Virus record (IMG/VR): IMGVR_UViG_3300009154_000101
Location: 1 to 41,372 of that record
Strand: one strand, 5' to 3'
Length of the DNA: 41,372 nucleotides
Source: a virus
The notes under the pieces: generated by a model
What the model saw: the letters and a program-made list of their open reading frames with translations, nothing else
Database searches by the model: none
What the model was told of the DNA's origin: nothing
Part shown: piece after piece, positions 1 to 8,125 of the stretch
Layout of the letters: every line of letters begins with the position of its first letter
Position numbering within the stretch: position 1 is the first letter of the stretch
Program-made: the position numbers and the translations under genes

Positions 1-1613
1 GGTTGCGTTCCAATTGAAAGTGAATCCGGCTTAAACTGTCCATCTCCTGGCACGTAGTCGTACTGAACGATGTCGGGGTTATACAGCCCTGATTGAGTAG
101 AAGTGTAGCTGTTCCCCACAACCCATGAAGAGTAGGTTTTAGCGTCGGATATTTTTCCCTCAATGATTAATAGTGGGATGACAGATTGAGTTCCGATGTT
201 TAAATTGTCCAGTATAACGTGAAGTTCGCCGTCGCCACCATCATTCACGCTCCACAGAACGACATCCCCTTGAAGATAACTGCCCAGTTGCAAGTTTTGA
301 ATCTGCCGCATTTGCAGATTTCCGTACACCGTTTGATCCTTTTTCTCAGCTGAATAAGGTGTGAAAGAACTCAGGACTGGATAGAAAATATTGCTGGGAA
401 TAGTTTGCAATACCAAGTCATCCTCAGACAGAAGTTGCTCAGTTGGCTCAAATGCGTACACCTGCGTGTAAAGGGCAGCTGGGGCAGCAAGTTGAGGGGG
501 TGTATTGAATGCTTTCGCCGTCAAAATATGGGGGTCGGTATAACGTGTTGCTGCATCAAACGTTAAGTTAAAGGCAGAATCCACGTCACTAACGCTTGGG
601 TCAGTGTTTGAGGGAAAAACTGACCCTGGTTGAAATATCCCGAAAAGCCGGTTCCGGAAATTAAGCGACGTGTTCCGAAGATTAGTACCGAACGAGCTGT
701 TTGCGTCAACTTCCAGAGTAATATCATACTGCACCTGACTTAGCGTCAACGGGTACAGATGACCAGTCATTCCCACAGGGACTGAGAAATTGACGACGTT
801 TTGACCCCTTTGAAGTTGTTCTTGAGTTAATTCAACTCCGTTGGGACCCAGAACGAAAAATGCGACTTGACCTGTAGGCAGGATATAATCTGTTAGGTAA
901 TTGTAAGAGTACTCTGATCCCCGGTTCGGCAAAACGGATGTTTGTGTACCAGCCCCGTAAAAGTCGATGAAGAAGTCAGTCCAATCTTGGGAACTTACTG
1001 GGTTCTTTCTGCGGATCAGGGTGAAGAAACGTTCTTGAACATCTTGATACGTTTCTACATCCGAACCGCCCGTAGCCGGTTGCGGGTTTGTTGCGGACAA
1101 GCCATCCACGTTAATCGCGGAGGCGCCGACAATTGAATTAGCAGGGACGTTGTACTGAACTCCCACAAATTGGGAGTATACTGGCACATAAAGTGTGCTC
1201 TCTCCCGGTGAAAAGGTGAAAGAGTCAGCGGTTACGAACGTGTAAACCTCGCCACCAGTGAGATTGGCGTCTGTTGTGAAAGCCGCACCGGCAGGAACAG
1301 TGACTGAAGTGTTGGCGGGAGGTATTGTAAGAACTAGACGGGCGATAGATGCCGTCCCAAGGCGCCTCATTGCGCCAAGAAAAGGGCCAATCCACTCAAG
1401 AAGGATTTTGTCCGGAAGTTGATTTAACCAAAACAAAAGTTCGCCTTGGGCGAATACTTGACCCTCAAGAAGAGCTGCAAGAGGATTCCCAGAGCTGAAA
1501 TCATTAAGGGTCTGATTCGACGCTTGGTACACCCTTTGAGAAGCGGCTTGAACAAGCTGCGCTTCGTTGCGAGGGTCGATGGGAATAGATGGTAGCGGTG
1601 CGTATCTAGGCAC
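1..1613 (-). CDS. Baseplate J-like protein (3' end cut by window edge)
   Basis: Open reading frame of more than 537 codons on the minus strand, running off the left edge without a stop. It begins at a GTG (1613-1611) shortly after the TGA of the upstream gene, with a GAGG ribosome-binding sequence 8 nt away. The N-terminus reads MPRYAPLPSIPIDPRNEAQL, followed by a helical region (ALLEGQVFAQGELLFWLNQL) and a beta-rich middle with VPAGAAFTT and the phrase NVDGLSATNPQPATGGSDVE. The order helical N-terminus, 'vPAGt.f' strand, then a '.N..pa.GG.d.Es' segment is typical of baseplate J (Mu gp47/P2 gpJ) proteins, which join tail tube and baseplate periphery. It follows capsid and tube genes, as expected for a tail gene. 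The family call is from recognised patterns; the C-terminus is not visible. Confidence 0.8.
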   Translation of the reverse strand, partial: MPRYAPLPSIPIDPRNEAQLVQAASQRVYQASNQTLNDFSSGNPLAALLEGQVFAQGELLFWLNQLPDKILLEWIGPFLGAMRRLGTASIARLVLTIPPANTSVTVPAGAAFTTDANLTGGEVYTFVTADSFTFSPGESTLYVPVYSQFVGVQYNVPANSIVGASAINVDGLSATNPQPATGGSDVETYQDVQERFFTLIRRKNPVSSQDWTDFFIDFYGAGTQTSVLPNRGSEYSYNYLTDYILPTGQVAFFVLGPNGVELTQEQLQRGQNVVNFSVPVGMTGHLYPLTLSQVQYDITLEVDANSSFGTNLRNTSLNFRNRLFGIFQPGSVFPSNTDPSVSDVDSAFNLTFDAATRYTDPHILTAKAFNTPPQLAAPAALYTQVYAFEPTEQLLSEDDLVLQTIPSNIFYPVLSSFTPYSAEKKDQTVYGNLQMRQIQNLQLGSYLQGDVVLWSVNDGGDGELHVILDNLNIGTQSVIPLLIIEGKISDAKTYSSWVVGNSYTSTQSGLYNPDIVQYDYVPGDGQFKPDSLSIGTQ

Positions 1614-1625
1614 AGAAGAACCTCA

Positions 1626-2201
1626 TCACTCTGGGCAAACGGTTAAGCTACCGCCCGAAGACGAATAGTTATAGCAAGATGGAACAGTCTCGGAGTAGTA
1701 TACACCGTTATCGATGACCAGATTCTCGATCAGGTAATCAATCTGATCCTTAAGGATGAGTTTGGTAATTAAATCTTCAGGACTAAGACTGTTGAACTTT
1801 TGCGGAATGGTTGGGGTTGGGTAACCCTCTGGGTTGTTATATTTATCGTTCGTTGTAAAACTTTTCGGTGCGTTTAACTTGATATTTTCAGGGTTAATTC
1901 CTCCCGGGTCATAACCGAAATTCCAGACCCCTGTGACAACTTTTGAACCGGATATTGCAATACCGCTAACAAGTTGACCACCCTCCAAGTTTGGTTGCGG
2001 AGTAGTTAGGGTAATATACCTGGAATCCAGGCCGTTTGGGCCAGCCGTGACGAATGAGTTGAGGCCAAGAGGTGGATAATGCCAATCTAAATCCTGGCCA
2101 TCGAACGAAATCTGTTTGGCACCGTTAAGCCACTGGCTCGTGACAATAACACCGCTAGAAAAAGTTGTCTTCATGAATCCTGCTGGACTACCTTCTTGCA
2201 T
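1626..2201 (-). CDS. Unknown virion-associated protein, 191 aa
   Basis: I do not recognise this protein. It starts at ATG 2201-2199, which follows a GGAAGGG sequence and a GGGTAAAA motif; a longer frame exists upstream (to 2231) but would place the start inside the preceding terminator. Another possible start is the ATG encoding MKTTFSS, ten codons in. The protein is rich in Gly, Asn, Pro and Ser with short beta-like stretches (GVIVTSQWLNGAKQISFDGQ; SGIAISGSKVVTGVWNFGYD), a composition common in tail fibre, spike and baseplate proteins. The C-terminus has two Cys (PSCYNYSSSGGSLTVCPE). It sits between tail tube and baseplate J, so a tail or baseplate role is likely by context only. Confidence 0.7.
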   Translation of the reverse strand: MQEGSPAGFMKTTFSSGVIVTSQWLNGAKQISFDGQDLDWHYPPLGLNSFVTAGPNGLDSRYITLTTPQPNLEGGQLVSGIAISGSKVVTGVWNFGYDPGGINPENIKLNAPKSFTTNDKYNNPEGYPTPTIPQKFNSLSPEDLITKLILKDQIDYLIENLVIDNGVYYSETVPSCYNYSSSGGSLTVCPE

Positions 2202-2204
2202 TGG

Positions 2205-2212
2205 TTTTACCC
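2205..2212 (-). promoter_or_regulatory. GGGTAAAA motif (site 1)
   Basis: Minus-strand GGGTAAAA, 3 nt before the ATG of the 191-aa gene and just downstream of a strong terminator. One of nine exact copies in the virion/replication half. Because this copy lies so close to the ATG, part of it (GGAAGGG) may also serve as the ribosome-binding site. A promoter role is inferred from recurrence and position. Confidence 0.45.
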
Positions 2213-2218
2213 TTCCAC

Positions 2219-2245
2219 AAAAAATCCCCAACCGAAGTCAGGGAT
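2219..2245 (-). terminator. Rho-independent terminator after the tail tube gene
   Basis: In the minus-strand RNA a 9-bp stem (ATCCCTGAC paired with GTTGGGGAT, two G-U wobbles) closes a C(UUCG)G tetraloop and is followed directly by six U. This is a textbook intrinsic terminator. It should end the capsid-tail tube transcript about 25 nt after the tube stop codon, before the next structural gene. Confidence 0.85.
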
Positions 2246-2270
2246 AAAGAGTTTATCGAAAGGAAACGAA

Positions 2271-2714
2271 TCAAGTACGCTCCCAGTAATTTACAGTGAA
2301 CACACATTCAATAGTCTGAACGTTTCCACTCTCACGATCAACGTCGGCAGTTGTAACCGACTTGTATTGACAACCGTACATAATGTACTGACCGCCTGCA
2401 GGAGCAGATCCGGAGCCAGTGCAATCTTTAGGCGTGACAGTCACTGTGATTGGCTCACAGTTGTAATTCAGCCAGAATTGCTCCAGTTGTTTGAAGATGG
2501 TAGGGTCGTATGGTGCAGTTAAAGTTACGTCGTCAGCGGTGCGAGGGCCAATAACGTGGAACAGTCTGTTTCCAGAGCCGTTGGCGTATTTGCTCTCTTC
2601 GGCTGAGTCTTTTACACCGCTGAATTTGGTAAATACCGCTGTAAAAGTTGGTCCACCGAGGGCCGTGAAAGAAACTTCGTATTGCGACTTGGTAATTGGT
2701 CTTAAAATAGCCAT
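2271..2714 (-). CDS. Tail tube protein
   Basis: 147-aa protein with the size and strand-rich pattern of myovirus tail tube proteins (T4 gp19 / P2 FII class): it starts with a short strand segment (SQYEVSFTALGGPTFTAVFT) and contains RLFHVIGPRTADDVTLTAPY, resembling the 'p....d.Tlk..f' segment of tube proteins, then QLEQFWLNYN and a C-terminal strand IECVFTVNYWERT. The start ATG is preceded by a near-perfect Shine-Dalgarno AAGGAGGT (2721-2728), the strongest in the window, fitting a protein made in many copies. It lies directly after the major capsid gene (28 nt) and before a strong terminator, so the two may share one abundant mRNA. The family call is by pattern; another abundant virion protein is the alternative. 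Confidence 0.7.
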   Translation of the reverse strand: MAILRPITKSQYEVSFTALGGPTFTAVFTKFSGVKDSAEESKYANGSGNRLFHVIGPRTADDVTLTAPYDPTIFKQLEQFWLNYNCEPITVTVTPKDCTGSGSAPAGGQYIMYGCQYKSVTTADVDRESGNVQTIECVFTVNYWERT

Positions 2715-2742
2715 GATGACACCTCCTTATAGTACTCTTGGA

Positions 2743-3795
2743 TCAACCAAGAATGTTGGAGATCATAGCGCCAGAACCGATAAGACCCGTGGCGCCAAGG
2801 CCCACAAGGTTTACAACACGCTCAACAGTGATTTCAGCACGAACCACACGACGCTCACGAATGTAGTACTCGGGGCGAACGGCGGGGGTGCCGGTCAACT
2901 GGTAGGTGTAAGCGAATGCGGGAGTAGCGGCGTTAGCGCCACCGGCAGGCATCACGCTGTCGGAAGGACCATTGGGGCTGTAGAACAGCAGGATTCCGTT
3001 TGAAGGGAACACAGGCTGCAGAGTACCGTCTTCAGCCAGATAACGGCCTTCGGCAACGCGCAGGCCACGCTCAAGACCGAAGTAGCGAGCAAGCATGTCG
3101 GTGTCGATTGAATCGGCACTGGTGTACTTGATACGCTCAAGGATAGCCTGGTTGGTCAGCAGTTGGTCAAACACGGCGGTTCCAAGAACCATCGAGTTCG
3201 GACGAATACCGATTTGGTTGGCAACTGAACGCTTCAGGCTCAGAACGTCTTCGATCGGGTTAGAAGTCAGTGACGACCAAGCCGAAGGGCCAGCAGCGGA
3301 ACTGTAGGCAGTCTTGAAAGCAGCCCAGTCAACGAAACCGAGACCGGTTTGAGTGCCGGCGCCAGTGTTCGGCTCGTACGGGTTGTAACCGCCGGTCACA
3401 GTGATAGCCTGGCTCACGGTATATTCGTAAGCATTCATCAGGCGGCTCATCGCGTTGCGTGTTTCAATCGCACGCAGATCAACCTGAGCAGGACCTTCGC
3501 CAGCGTTCTCGATCACTTCTTCAGGAAGTTCCCAAGCCACGACTTCTTGCTCAAGAGCATAAGGCTCCGAGTCGTAACGGCTTTGAACGTACGGAATGTT
3601 GGTTCCGTAAGCGCGGCGGAAGTCGTTGATAGCGAACTGCTCTTTGCCGAAGCGCAGAATGCGGCCAGCACGAGTAGGGGTGTCAACGACGGGAGCGATA
3701 AAGTTGGCGATATTTGTCGCCGGAAGCATGAAACCTTGTGCAAGCGTAGTCAGAATCGGATCTACGCCAGCATAGGTTTGCTGGAGGTTCATCAT
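2743..3795 (-). CDS. Major capsid protein
   Basis: 350-aa protein, right size for an HK97-fold capsid subunit. It begins with a segment on residues 20-45 (FMLPATNIANFIAPVVDTPT) of the kind seen in Mu-like and 'cyanophage-type' capsid proteins ('..ia..v.P.v.v....g.i..f'), then the E-loop/spine-like region (FGKEQFAINDFRRAYG), helices around AMSRLMNAYEYTVSQAIT, and 'PNSMVLGTAVFDQLLTNQAI', the typical 'rpNt.vlg..v...L..hp.i' phrase. The ATG lies 8 nt after AAGGAGAC; MM at the start leaves 3795 or 3792 as initiator. No cleaved N-terminal scaffold domain is visible. Scaffold and protease are in the upstream gene 5634-8087. The 5' leader is structured (3845-3907). Confidence 0.9.
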   Translation of the reverse strand: MMNLQQTYAGVDPILTTLAQGFMLPATNIANFIAPVVDTPTRAGRILRFGKEQFAINDFRRAYGTNIPYVQSRYDSEPYALEQEVVAWELPEEVIENAGEGPAQVDLRAIETRNAMSRLMNAYEYTVSQAITVTGGYNPYEPNTGAGTQTGLGFVDWAAFKTAYSSAAGPSAWSSLTSNPIEDVLSLKRSVANQIGIRPNSMVLGTAVFDQLLTNQAILERIKYTSADSIDTDMLARYFGLERGLRVAEGRYLAEDGTLQPVFPSNGILLFYSPNGPSDSVMPAGGANAATPAFAYTYQLTGTPAVRPEYYIRERRVVRAEITVERVVNLVGLGATGLIGSGAMISNILG

Positions 3796-3844
3796 GGGAG
3801 GGAGTCTCCTTAATTAAAAAACGACTTCAAATGGTTGAAAACCA

Positions 3845-3907
3845 CAGTTGGGACTTACTCCGCGTCTTTCTAGGCTATGAGCCTAACGACTATCGGACGC
3901 CCAACTG
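3845..3907 (-). other. Nested stem-loop in the capsid mRNA leader
   Basis: In the 123-nt gap before the capsid gene the minus-strand RNA can form three nested helices: outer 8 bp CAGTTGGG/CCCAACTG (3900-3907 with 3845-3852), middle 4 bp CGTC/GACG (3896-3899 with 3863-3866), and inner TAGGCT-cat-AGCCTA (3880-3885 with 3871-3876). No U-run follows, so it is not an intrinsic terminator. It ends about 30 nt before the Shine-Dalgarno sequence. It could be an mRNA-stabilising or processing structure, or a translational control element; the function is unknown. Confidence 0.6.
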
Positions 3908-3917
3908 AGGCTATTTA

Positions 3918-4394
3918 TCAGGCGAAGCTGACAAGAACAAGGCTACGTCCGCCGATGTTTACGATTTCGCGAATACGGGGAGTAGTGCCGTCAAGAGTGA
4001 CGGTAACGCCTGTCTTGGAGGCTTGACCAAGAGCGTTGATCTTCAGGGGAACGTTGAGGTCGCCGGGAGTCACGAAAGGATGCGCGGGGTCGTTCTCGAT
4101 CAACAGCAGACCGGAGGTAGCAACGGTCAGTTGACGAGCGGTATAAGGCTGAGCCAGCGCGGTAGGCATGTAAGCCTGGTTAATACCAACGATGGTTGTA
4201 ACGCCACTCGGGGTGGTGAAAGCATCGGGGGCGGCGGCGAAGTTGGGGCCAGCCCAGGTGGCGTAAGAAACGGCGCGAAGTTCGCCGATTTCAACTACAC
4301 CGACGTCGCCGTCTTGATTGTCAGCAGGAGCTTCGAAAGTTTCTGCGTAACGGATGTACTGGCGTCCGTAAATCGGACCTGAATTAGTGCTCAT
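3918..4394 (-). CDS. Probable capsid decoration/stabilisation protein
   Basis: 158-aa protein directly upstream of the capsid gene. It is rich in Ala, Thr, Val and Gly, without charged helices, and alternates strands and turns: VVEIGELRAVSYATWAG, TTPSGVTTIVGINQAYMP, LTVATSGLLLIENDPAHPF, then VTPGDLNVPLKINALGQA. The 'G...tvatsG...v......f...gd.v' arrangement resembles small head proteins of the DUF2190 or lambda gpD type, which sit on or close to the capsid surface. Position between minor head protein and capsid gene supports this. The start ATG follows a GATAAAAT sequence similar to the GGGTAAAAT motif. The exact family is not certain. Confidence 0.6.
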   Translation of the reverse strand: MSTNSGPIYGRQYIRYAETFEAPADNQDGDVGVVEIGELRAVSYATWAGPNFAAAPDAFTTPSGVTTIVGINQAYMPTALAQPYTARQLTVATSGLLLIENDPAHPFVTPGDLNVPLKINALGQASKTGVTVTLDGTTPRIREIVNIGGRSLVLVSFA

Positions 4395-4417
4395 GATTTT
4401 ATCTTAGAGGGTGGACT

Positions 4418-4957
4418 TCAATGTTTCGCCAAAATGTGACGAGTAAGATTGTTGGACGAAATCATCAGATCACAGTGAGGGCACTGTTTATAGGTTCTGT
4501 TAATTTTTCCGACGGGTAGTTTGCCTAAAACGTAATCCTCACCAGGACACGTATGAGACCTTTTGTTGTTTAGTCCGTTGTTCCAGTAAGGTTTTTTACC
4601 GGCTATTTTACCGCCTTTGGCTTTGTCCTCAAGGGATTGATTAAGGCTACCCAATCTTGAGGTTTCTTTGTGACGATCGGTTTTGCTGTAGTTTTGCCAG
4701 TTTTGCCTCGCGGCGGCCTTCGCTTTTTTGCTCCTGCGAATACCCTCAGCGGCGGCGGCTTTTCTTGCTTCGTCTGCTGTCCAACTTCCGGAGAGAAGAT
4801 TAGCAGCACAACAATCCAGGTAATCCCCGGTTTCCAGGTAGCGCAGCCTATGCATAAAAGCATGCATTGCTTTGTTCACTTTAACCAAGTTACTGGGATC
4901 GTTACTTCCCCCAAAATGTTTGGGGACGAGGTGGTGTACATGGTAGTTGATTTTCAT
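4418..4957 (-). CDS. HNH homing endonuclease with C-terminal zinc finger
   Basis: 179-aa protein inserted between two head genes. The N-terminal HNH core is visible at residues 5-32: YHVHHLVPKHFGGSNDPSNL followed by VKVNKAMHAFMH, that is H-H, N and H in the spacing of HNH nucleases that read 'vHHi.p..~G.~.~.NLv.l....H...H'. The middle is Lys/Ala-rich and basic, as in DNA-binding regions of mobile nucleases (NUMOD-like). A KPYWNNG block follows, and the C-terminus holds a C2H2-like finger, CPHCDLMISSNNLTRHILAKH in two parts (C-x2-C...H-x4-H). It is free-standing, preceded by a GGGTAAAAT motif 8 nt from the ATG. It probably moves between phage genomes and contributes nothing to the virion. Confidence 0.85.
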   Translation of the reverse strand: MKINYHVHHLVPKHFGGSNDPSNLVKVNKAMHAFMHRLRYLETGDYLDCCAANLLSGSWTADEARKAAAAEGIRRSKKAKAAARQNWQNYSKTDRHKETSRLGSLNQSLEDKAKGGKIAGKKPYWNNGLNNKRSHTCPGEDYVLGKLPVGKINRTYKQCPHCDLMISSNNLTRHILAKH

Positions 4958-4964
4958 GTTTTTA

Positions 4965-4972
4965 TTTTACCC
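4965..4972 (-). promoter_or_regulatory. GGGTAAAAT motif (site 2)
   Basis: Minus-strand GGGTAAAA(T), overlapping the stop codon region of the minor head gene and ending 7 nt before the ATG of the HNH gene at 4957. Same core as the other copies; no conserved -35 box can be seen upstream. Confidence 0.5.
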
Positions 4973-5625
4973 TATCGGTAGTCAATACGACACCGACAAC
5001 GATCGTAGCATTGGCAATCTTGACCTGGCATCGGGAGAGTTCCCAGAGGTTGCCAACCAAGTTGCCCAAAGTTCACACAATCGGGGCAAGTTTTTCTATC
5101 TAAAACTGGAACTCGACGCATCTCGCGATAACCCTGGTCTTCGCGAACGTAGTACTGACCAAGGTTGAAGAAAGAGTAAGACGGGTTTGCCAAATAACGA
5201 ATTACACGAGTGAGTAACCCAGGCCAACTTGAAACTTCTCCGAAATCTTCAGTTTTATTGCCAAGAAGAATACTTCCGTCGTCAATCGAGTTTTTTGTTT
5301 CAACCAAAAATTCATGTAAAGGGGGGAGCATCTGACCAACAATAGTTGGCCAGGCTCGTTCCATCTTCCCTCGAGGGTTGATGTCTTCGGCACCGAGGTT
5401 GACAGCGGCGAGCGCAGAAATGAGAGTTTTATCAAGAATCGATCTCTCGTACTCTTCCCACCTCATTTGCTTATCCCGAAGACCTTTCACCAAAACTTTG
5501 GCTTCGGTTGCCATTTGCTCCTCAAGTTCAGGTTGAGAAGCAACTTTCTTCCGGAGAGCCTCGGCCTGGGTGAAATAATCTCCCCTCCTTTTCGTGGCCA
5601 TGCCAATCAGCGAGAGGAGATCCAT
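4972..5625 (-). CDS. Minor head protein, Mu gpF-like (head morphogenesis)
   Basis: 217-aa protein. The C-terminal half has the hallmark of phage head morphogenesis proteins of the Mu gpF/SPP1 gp7 superfamily: a Cys-rich ending CPDCVNFGQLGWQPLGTLPM followed by PGQDCQCYDRCRCRIDYR, which matches the 'C..C....g..yPlg.lp.~p..~C.CrC.~.' signature. The N-terminal half is helical (QAEALRKKVASQPELEEQMA). These proteins bind the portal and are packaged inside the head in few copies. Order portal - protease/scaffold - gpF-like protein - capsid is close to that of Mu-like head modules. The ATG follows GAGG by 9 nt, and lies 8 nt after the previous stop. Confidence 0.8.
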   Translation of the reverse strand: MDLLSLIGMATKRRGDYFTQAEALRKKVASQPELEEQMATEAKVLVKGLRDKQMRWEEYERSILDKTLISALAAVNLGAEDINPRGKMERAWPTIVGQMLPPLHEFLVETKNSIDDGSILLGNKTEDFGEVSSWPGLLTRVIRYLANPSYSFFNLGQYYVREDQGYREMRRVPVLDRKTCPDCVNFGQLGWQPLGTLPMPGQDCQCYDRCRCRIDYR

Positions 5626-5633
5626 TTCAAACC

Positions 5634-8087
5634 TCAGCTGTACATCGTGCGCTTGATAGCTTCGACGTAGTCAATTCCCTCAGACTCGACCATCTTCAGG
5701 GCTTTTGAGTGGGGGTCCAGGTCTTCCTCGGAGTATTGGAAAGTTCCGCCAGCGACTTCGCCGTAAGTAACCATCGGGGGCAATTTGCTCAGCAGACCAA
5801 GAAGTTTGCTGGCAGCGGTTTCGCCTTCCGAGAACTCAAGGGTTCCGAAGTCCAGACCTTCGCAGTAACTTTGAAGTTCCGACTGAGGCATGATACCGTC
5901 TGTAAGACGACCTTCGTCGTAAAGTGACTCAACGAAAGAAGCAATCTTCTCTCTACGGGCACTCATCTTACCTTCTGCGTAACGGCGCTGAAGCTCCGCG
6001 TGCTCTTTCTTGAGGCGGTCGAGTTCCGCATAGATGGCTTCCGGGAAACCCTGCGGGTTCTTCTGAGCCATTGAACCCATGCCGTAGTTCATGTTGCAAT
6101 GATCTGACGAGAGTTCGTTGTACTCTTCTTCGTCCGAATCATCGCCGTCGTCTTCTTCGTAGGTTGAACCGAAGCCGGTCTTGGTGTAGGGATTTTTCTT
6201 TTCGCCGTGCTCTTCAGCGAAAACACCTCCGGAACGCTTGGTGGTTTGGTTCGGACCACCTTCAAAATCACCACTCAGATTGTCCTCCGAGAAAGCACCG
6301 TCGGGACCGACAGTTTGATTTGCTTCGTCAGTGACGTCCATGGCGCCAGGTGTGAGTTGCTTGCCTTTGGCTTTCTTCTCACCCTTGTATCCTTCGGAGA
6401 AAACACCATCGGGTCCGGTGATTTCAGCGACACCGCCCTCAAACTGACCGGGAACCAGCTGACCTTTCTTCTGTTTGGCTTTGCCTTGAACCAGATCGTC
6501 GTCAACTTCACCCATGGCGGTAACGCCGAGTTCGGAAGTTGTCTCGGCAGGCTGAGGCTCGGCATGGTCAATCTTACCACCTTTGACAGCTTGACGGCCG
6601 TCGGTGCTCTTTTGACGCATGACGCGCATACTTCCGTCAGACATCACGTTAATCGTGCTGACTGCGAAAACTTCATTGTCAGGAGACTCTTCGGTTTCGG
6701 TAGGAATCCGAGTGTCGGAATCTTCCCGTCCAGCGGGGTTAGCGCCAGAGGCAGTCTTAGGCTGATTCGGTTCGGGGTAGCTCTTGGCATCAGTGTCGTA
6801 CTGATCCATGTTTTCTACACGCTCTTCCGCTTCAGCCTGGCCTGCCCAACGAGATTCGCCGGTTGCGTTGTCAGAACTGTCTTTCGCAGTTTTCTTACGA
6901 TCTGCGTCTTGAGCAGCGTTTTTCGGTGTGTTCAGACGATCGGTATCTTGCTCACTGCTCTTGGCAGTGTTCATACGGTCTTCGCCAACTCCACCAGCTC
7001 CTTCTTTACCAACTTTCATGCGGTCAGCATAACCGTTGTCAGTAGAACGAGCAGTCTCGTAACGACCCGTGTCGTCATCTTCGTCGCTCTCTTTCTTTGT
7101 TCCGAACTTTACAACGCCAGGCGAAGGATTGGACTTGTAGGAAACTTCGTCGTAACTCATTTCCTCCATCTCAACTTTCTCCCCTGGTTTGAGTTTTTTG
7201 GCTTTGGCTTTCATTTCTTCGGCCTTTGCTCTGAGGGCAGGGGGGAGTTCCCCGTGCTGTTCGTCGTAGACATTCTCCACGACTTGAACTACTTGGCCAT
7301 GAGCACCCTTTGCGCGCTTACGGCTGATTTTTCCGTCTTCCATAAATTGTTCCTCTGGGAATTGGTCTTCAAGGTCAGCCGTCTGCTGAGTGATTTCGTT
7401 GGTTTTGATCTTTTCGTTAAATTGTTGACTCGCTTCGGGACTAGCGATTTCAGCTGCTGCCTTTGGGCCAGCCGCTTCGTCAACTTGAGTCTCTTTTTGA
7501 TTCTGCGAAGAATCTTGAAGGTCTTGAACGGCAGACGAGACGTCTTGCCGCACTTCCTCGAGTTTTTCGCGAAGAATCTCAAGAGGACTTTTCTCAACAA
7601 TCAATGTTGGTCCGAGTTCGGTGTCGAAGATTTGATCCGGGGAGAGTTCCACGGCAAAATCAAAACAACCATCCTCCTCGGTGAATGAGAAAGGTTCAAG
7701 CCCCTTGACTGCCGGGGGGGACGCCCCAAGCAAGGCAAGATGCCTCGCGCTCCATTGACCCTGGTGAGGGTTTATCTGGCTATCGGGTGAATAGAATGAG
7801 ATGGAAACTTTGCGGTAATGTCCATCCTTCACCAAATCTTTAGCTGTGTCGGTAAAAGCGACATCTGCGTAAAGGTTTGCCCCATCCCGCTTAAACCCTT
7901 GGATCCAACCGAATGAGGGCAAACTATCGTTGTCACCCTGATGCCCAAGAACAAGAGGAGCCTCGTGAACTTTGGGGTCGTAGGTGTCAACTACCTGCTG
8001 AAGATCAGTAGGCGAAAAGGTTCGTTGAACCCCTTGAGCGGAGGTTTGGTCACCCGCTTTGAAAACGTGAATTCTTTTCGTAAACAC
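5634..8087 (-). CDS. Fused prohead protease (Mu gpI-like) and scaffolding protein
   Basis: 817 aa. Residues 1-135 match Mu gpI-type prohead proteases: RTFSPTDLQQVVDTYDP, APLVLGHQGDNDSLPSFGWI, 'LYADVAF', DGHYRKVSISFY, and the closing HLALLGASPPAVKGL. The likely catalytic His is in VLGHQ and the Ser in KVSISF. The remaining ~680 residues are highly charged and low in complexity, with imperfect repeats: DR-(M/L)-x-TAK/GK blocks around residues 355-405 and three GPDG-(V/A)-FSE-like blocks around 555-640. The last 140 residues are helical (LDRLKKEHAELQRRYAEG) like a capsid scaffold. Protease and scaffold are joined in one chain, as in Mu where a nested scaffold is made from the same frame. Start is GTG at 8087; no good ribosome-binding site is visible. 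Confidence 0.8.
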   Translation of the reverse strand: MFTKRIHVFKAGDQTSAQGVQRTFSPTDLQQVVDTYDPKVHEAPLVLGHQGDNDSLPSFGWIQGFKRDGANLYADVAFTDTAKDLVKDGHYRKVSISFYSPDSQINPHQGQWSARHLALLGASPPAVKGLEPFSFTEEDGCFDFAVELSPDQIFDTELGPTLIVEKSPLEILREKLEEVRQDVSSAVQDLQDSSQNQKETQVDEAAGPKAAAEIASPEASQQFNEKIKTNEITQQTADLEDQFPEEQFMEDGKISRKRAKGAHGQVVQVVENVYDEQHGELPPALRAKAEEMKAKAKKLKPGEKVEMEEMSYDEVSYKSNPSPGVVKFGTKKESDEDDDTGRYETARSTDNGYADRMKVGKEGAGGVGEDRMNTAKSSEQDTDRLNTPKNAAQDADRKKTAKDSSDNATGESRWAGQAEAEERVENMDQYDTDAKSYPEPNQPKTASGANPAGREDSDTRIPTETEESPDNEVFAVSTINVMSDGSMRVMRQKSTDGRQAVKGGKIDHAEPQPAETTSELGVTAMGEVDDDLVQGKAKQKKGQLVPGQFEGGVAEITGPDGVFSEGYKGEKKAKGKQLTPGAMDVTDEANQTVGPDGAFSEDNLSGDFEGGPNQTTKRSGGVFAEEHGEKKNPYTKTGFGSTYEEDDGDDSDEEEYNELSSDHCNMNYGMGSMAQKNPQGFPEAIYAELDRLKKEHAELQRRYAEGKMSARREKIASFVESLYDEGRLTDGIMPQSELQSYCEGLDFGTLEFSEGETAASKLLGLLSKLPPMVTYGEVAGGTFQYSEEDLDPHSKALKMVESEGIDYVEAIKRTMYS

Positions 8088-8113
8088 AGTCTAAAAAGGG
8101 ATCTGATAATACT

Positions 8114-8121
8114 TTTTACCC
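8114..8121 (-). promoter_or_regulatory. GGGTAAAA motif (site 3)
   Basis: Minus-strand GGGTAAAA in the 38-nt gap between the portal stop and the GTG start of the protease-scaffold gene, 26 nt before the start codon. Exact copy of the eight-base core. Confidence 0.5.
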
Positions 8122-8125
8122 TTGC

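Noticed and set aside
6207-7688. Plus-strand open frame of 493 codons opposite the protease-scaffold gene
   Set aside because: It mirrors a low-complexity, stop-poor region of the gpI-like fusion gene, has no ribosome-binding site and an implausible Phe/Val/Arg-rich product. All other genes are on the minus strand.
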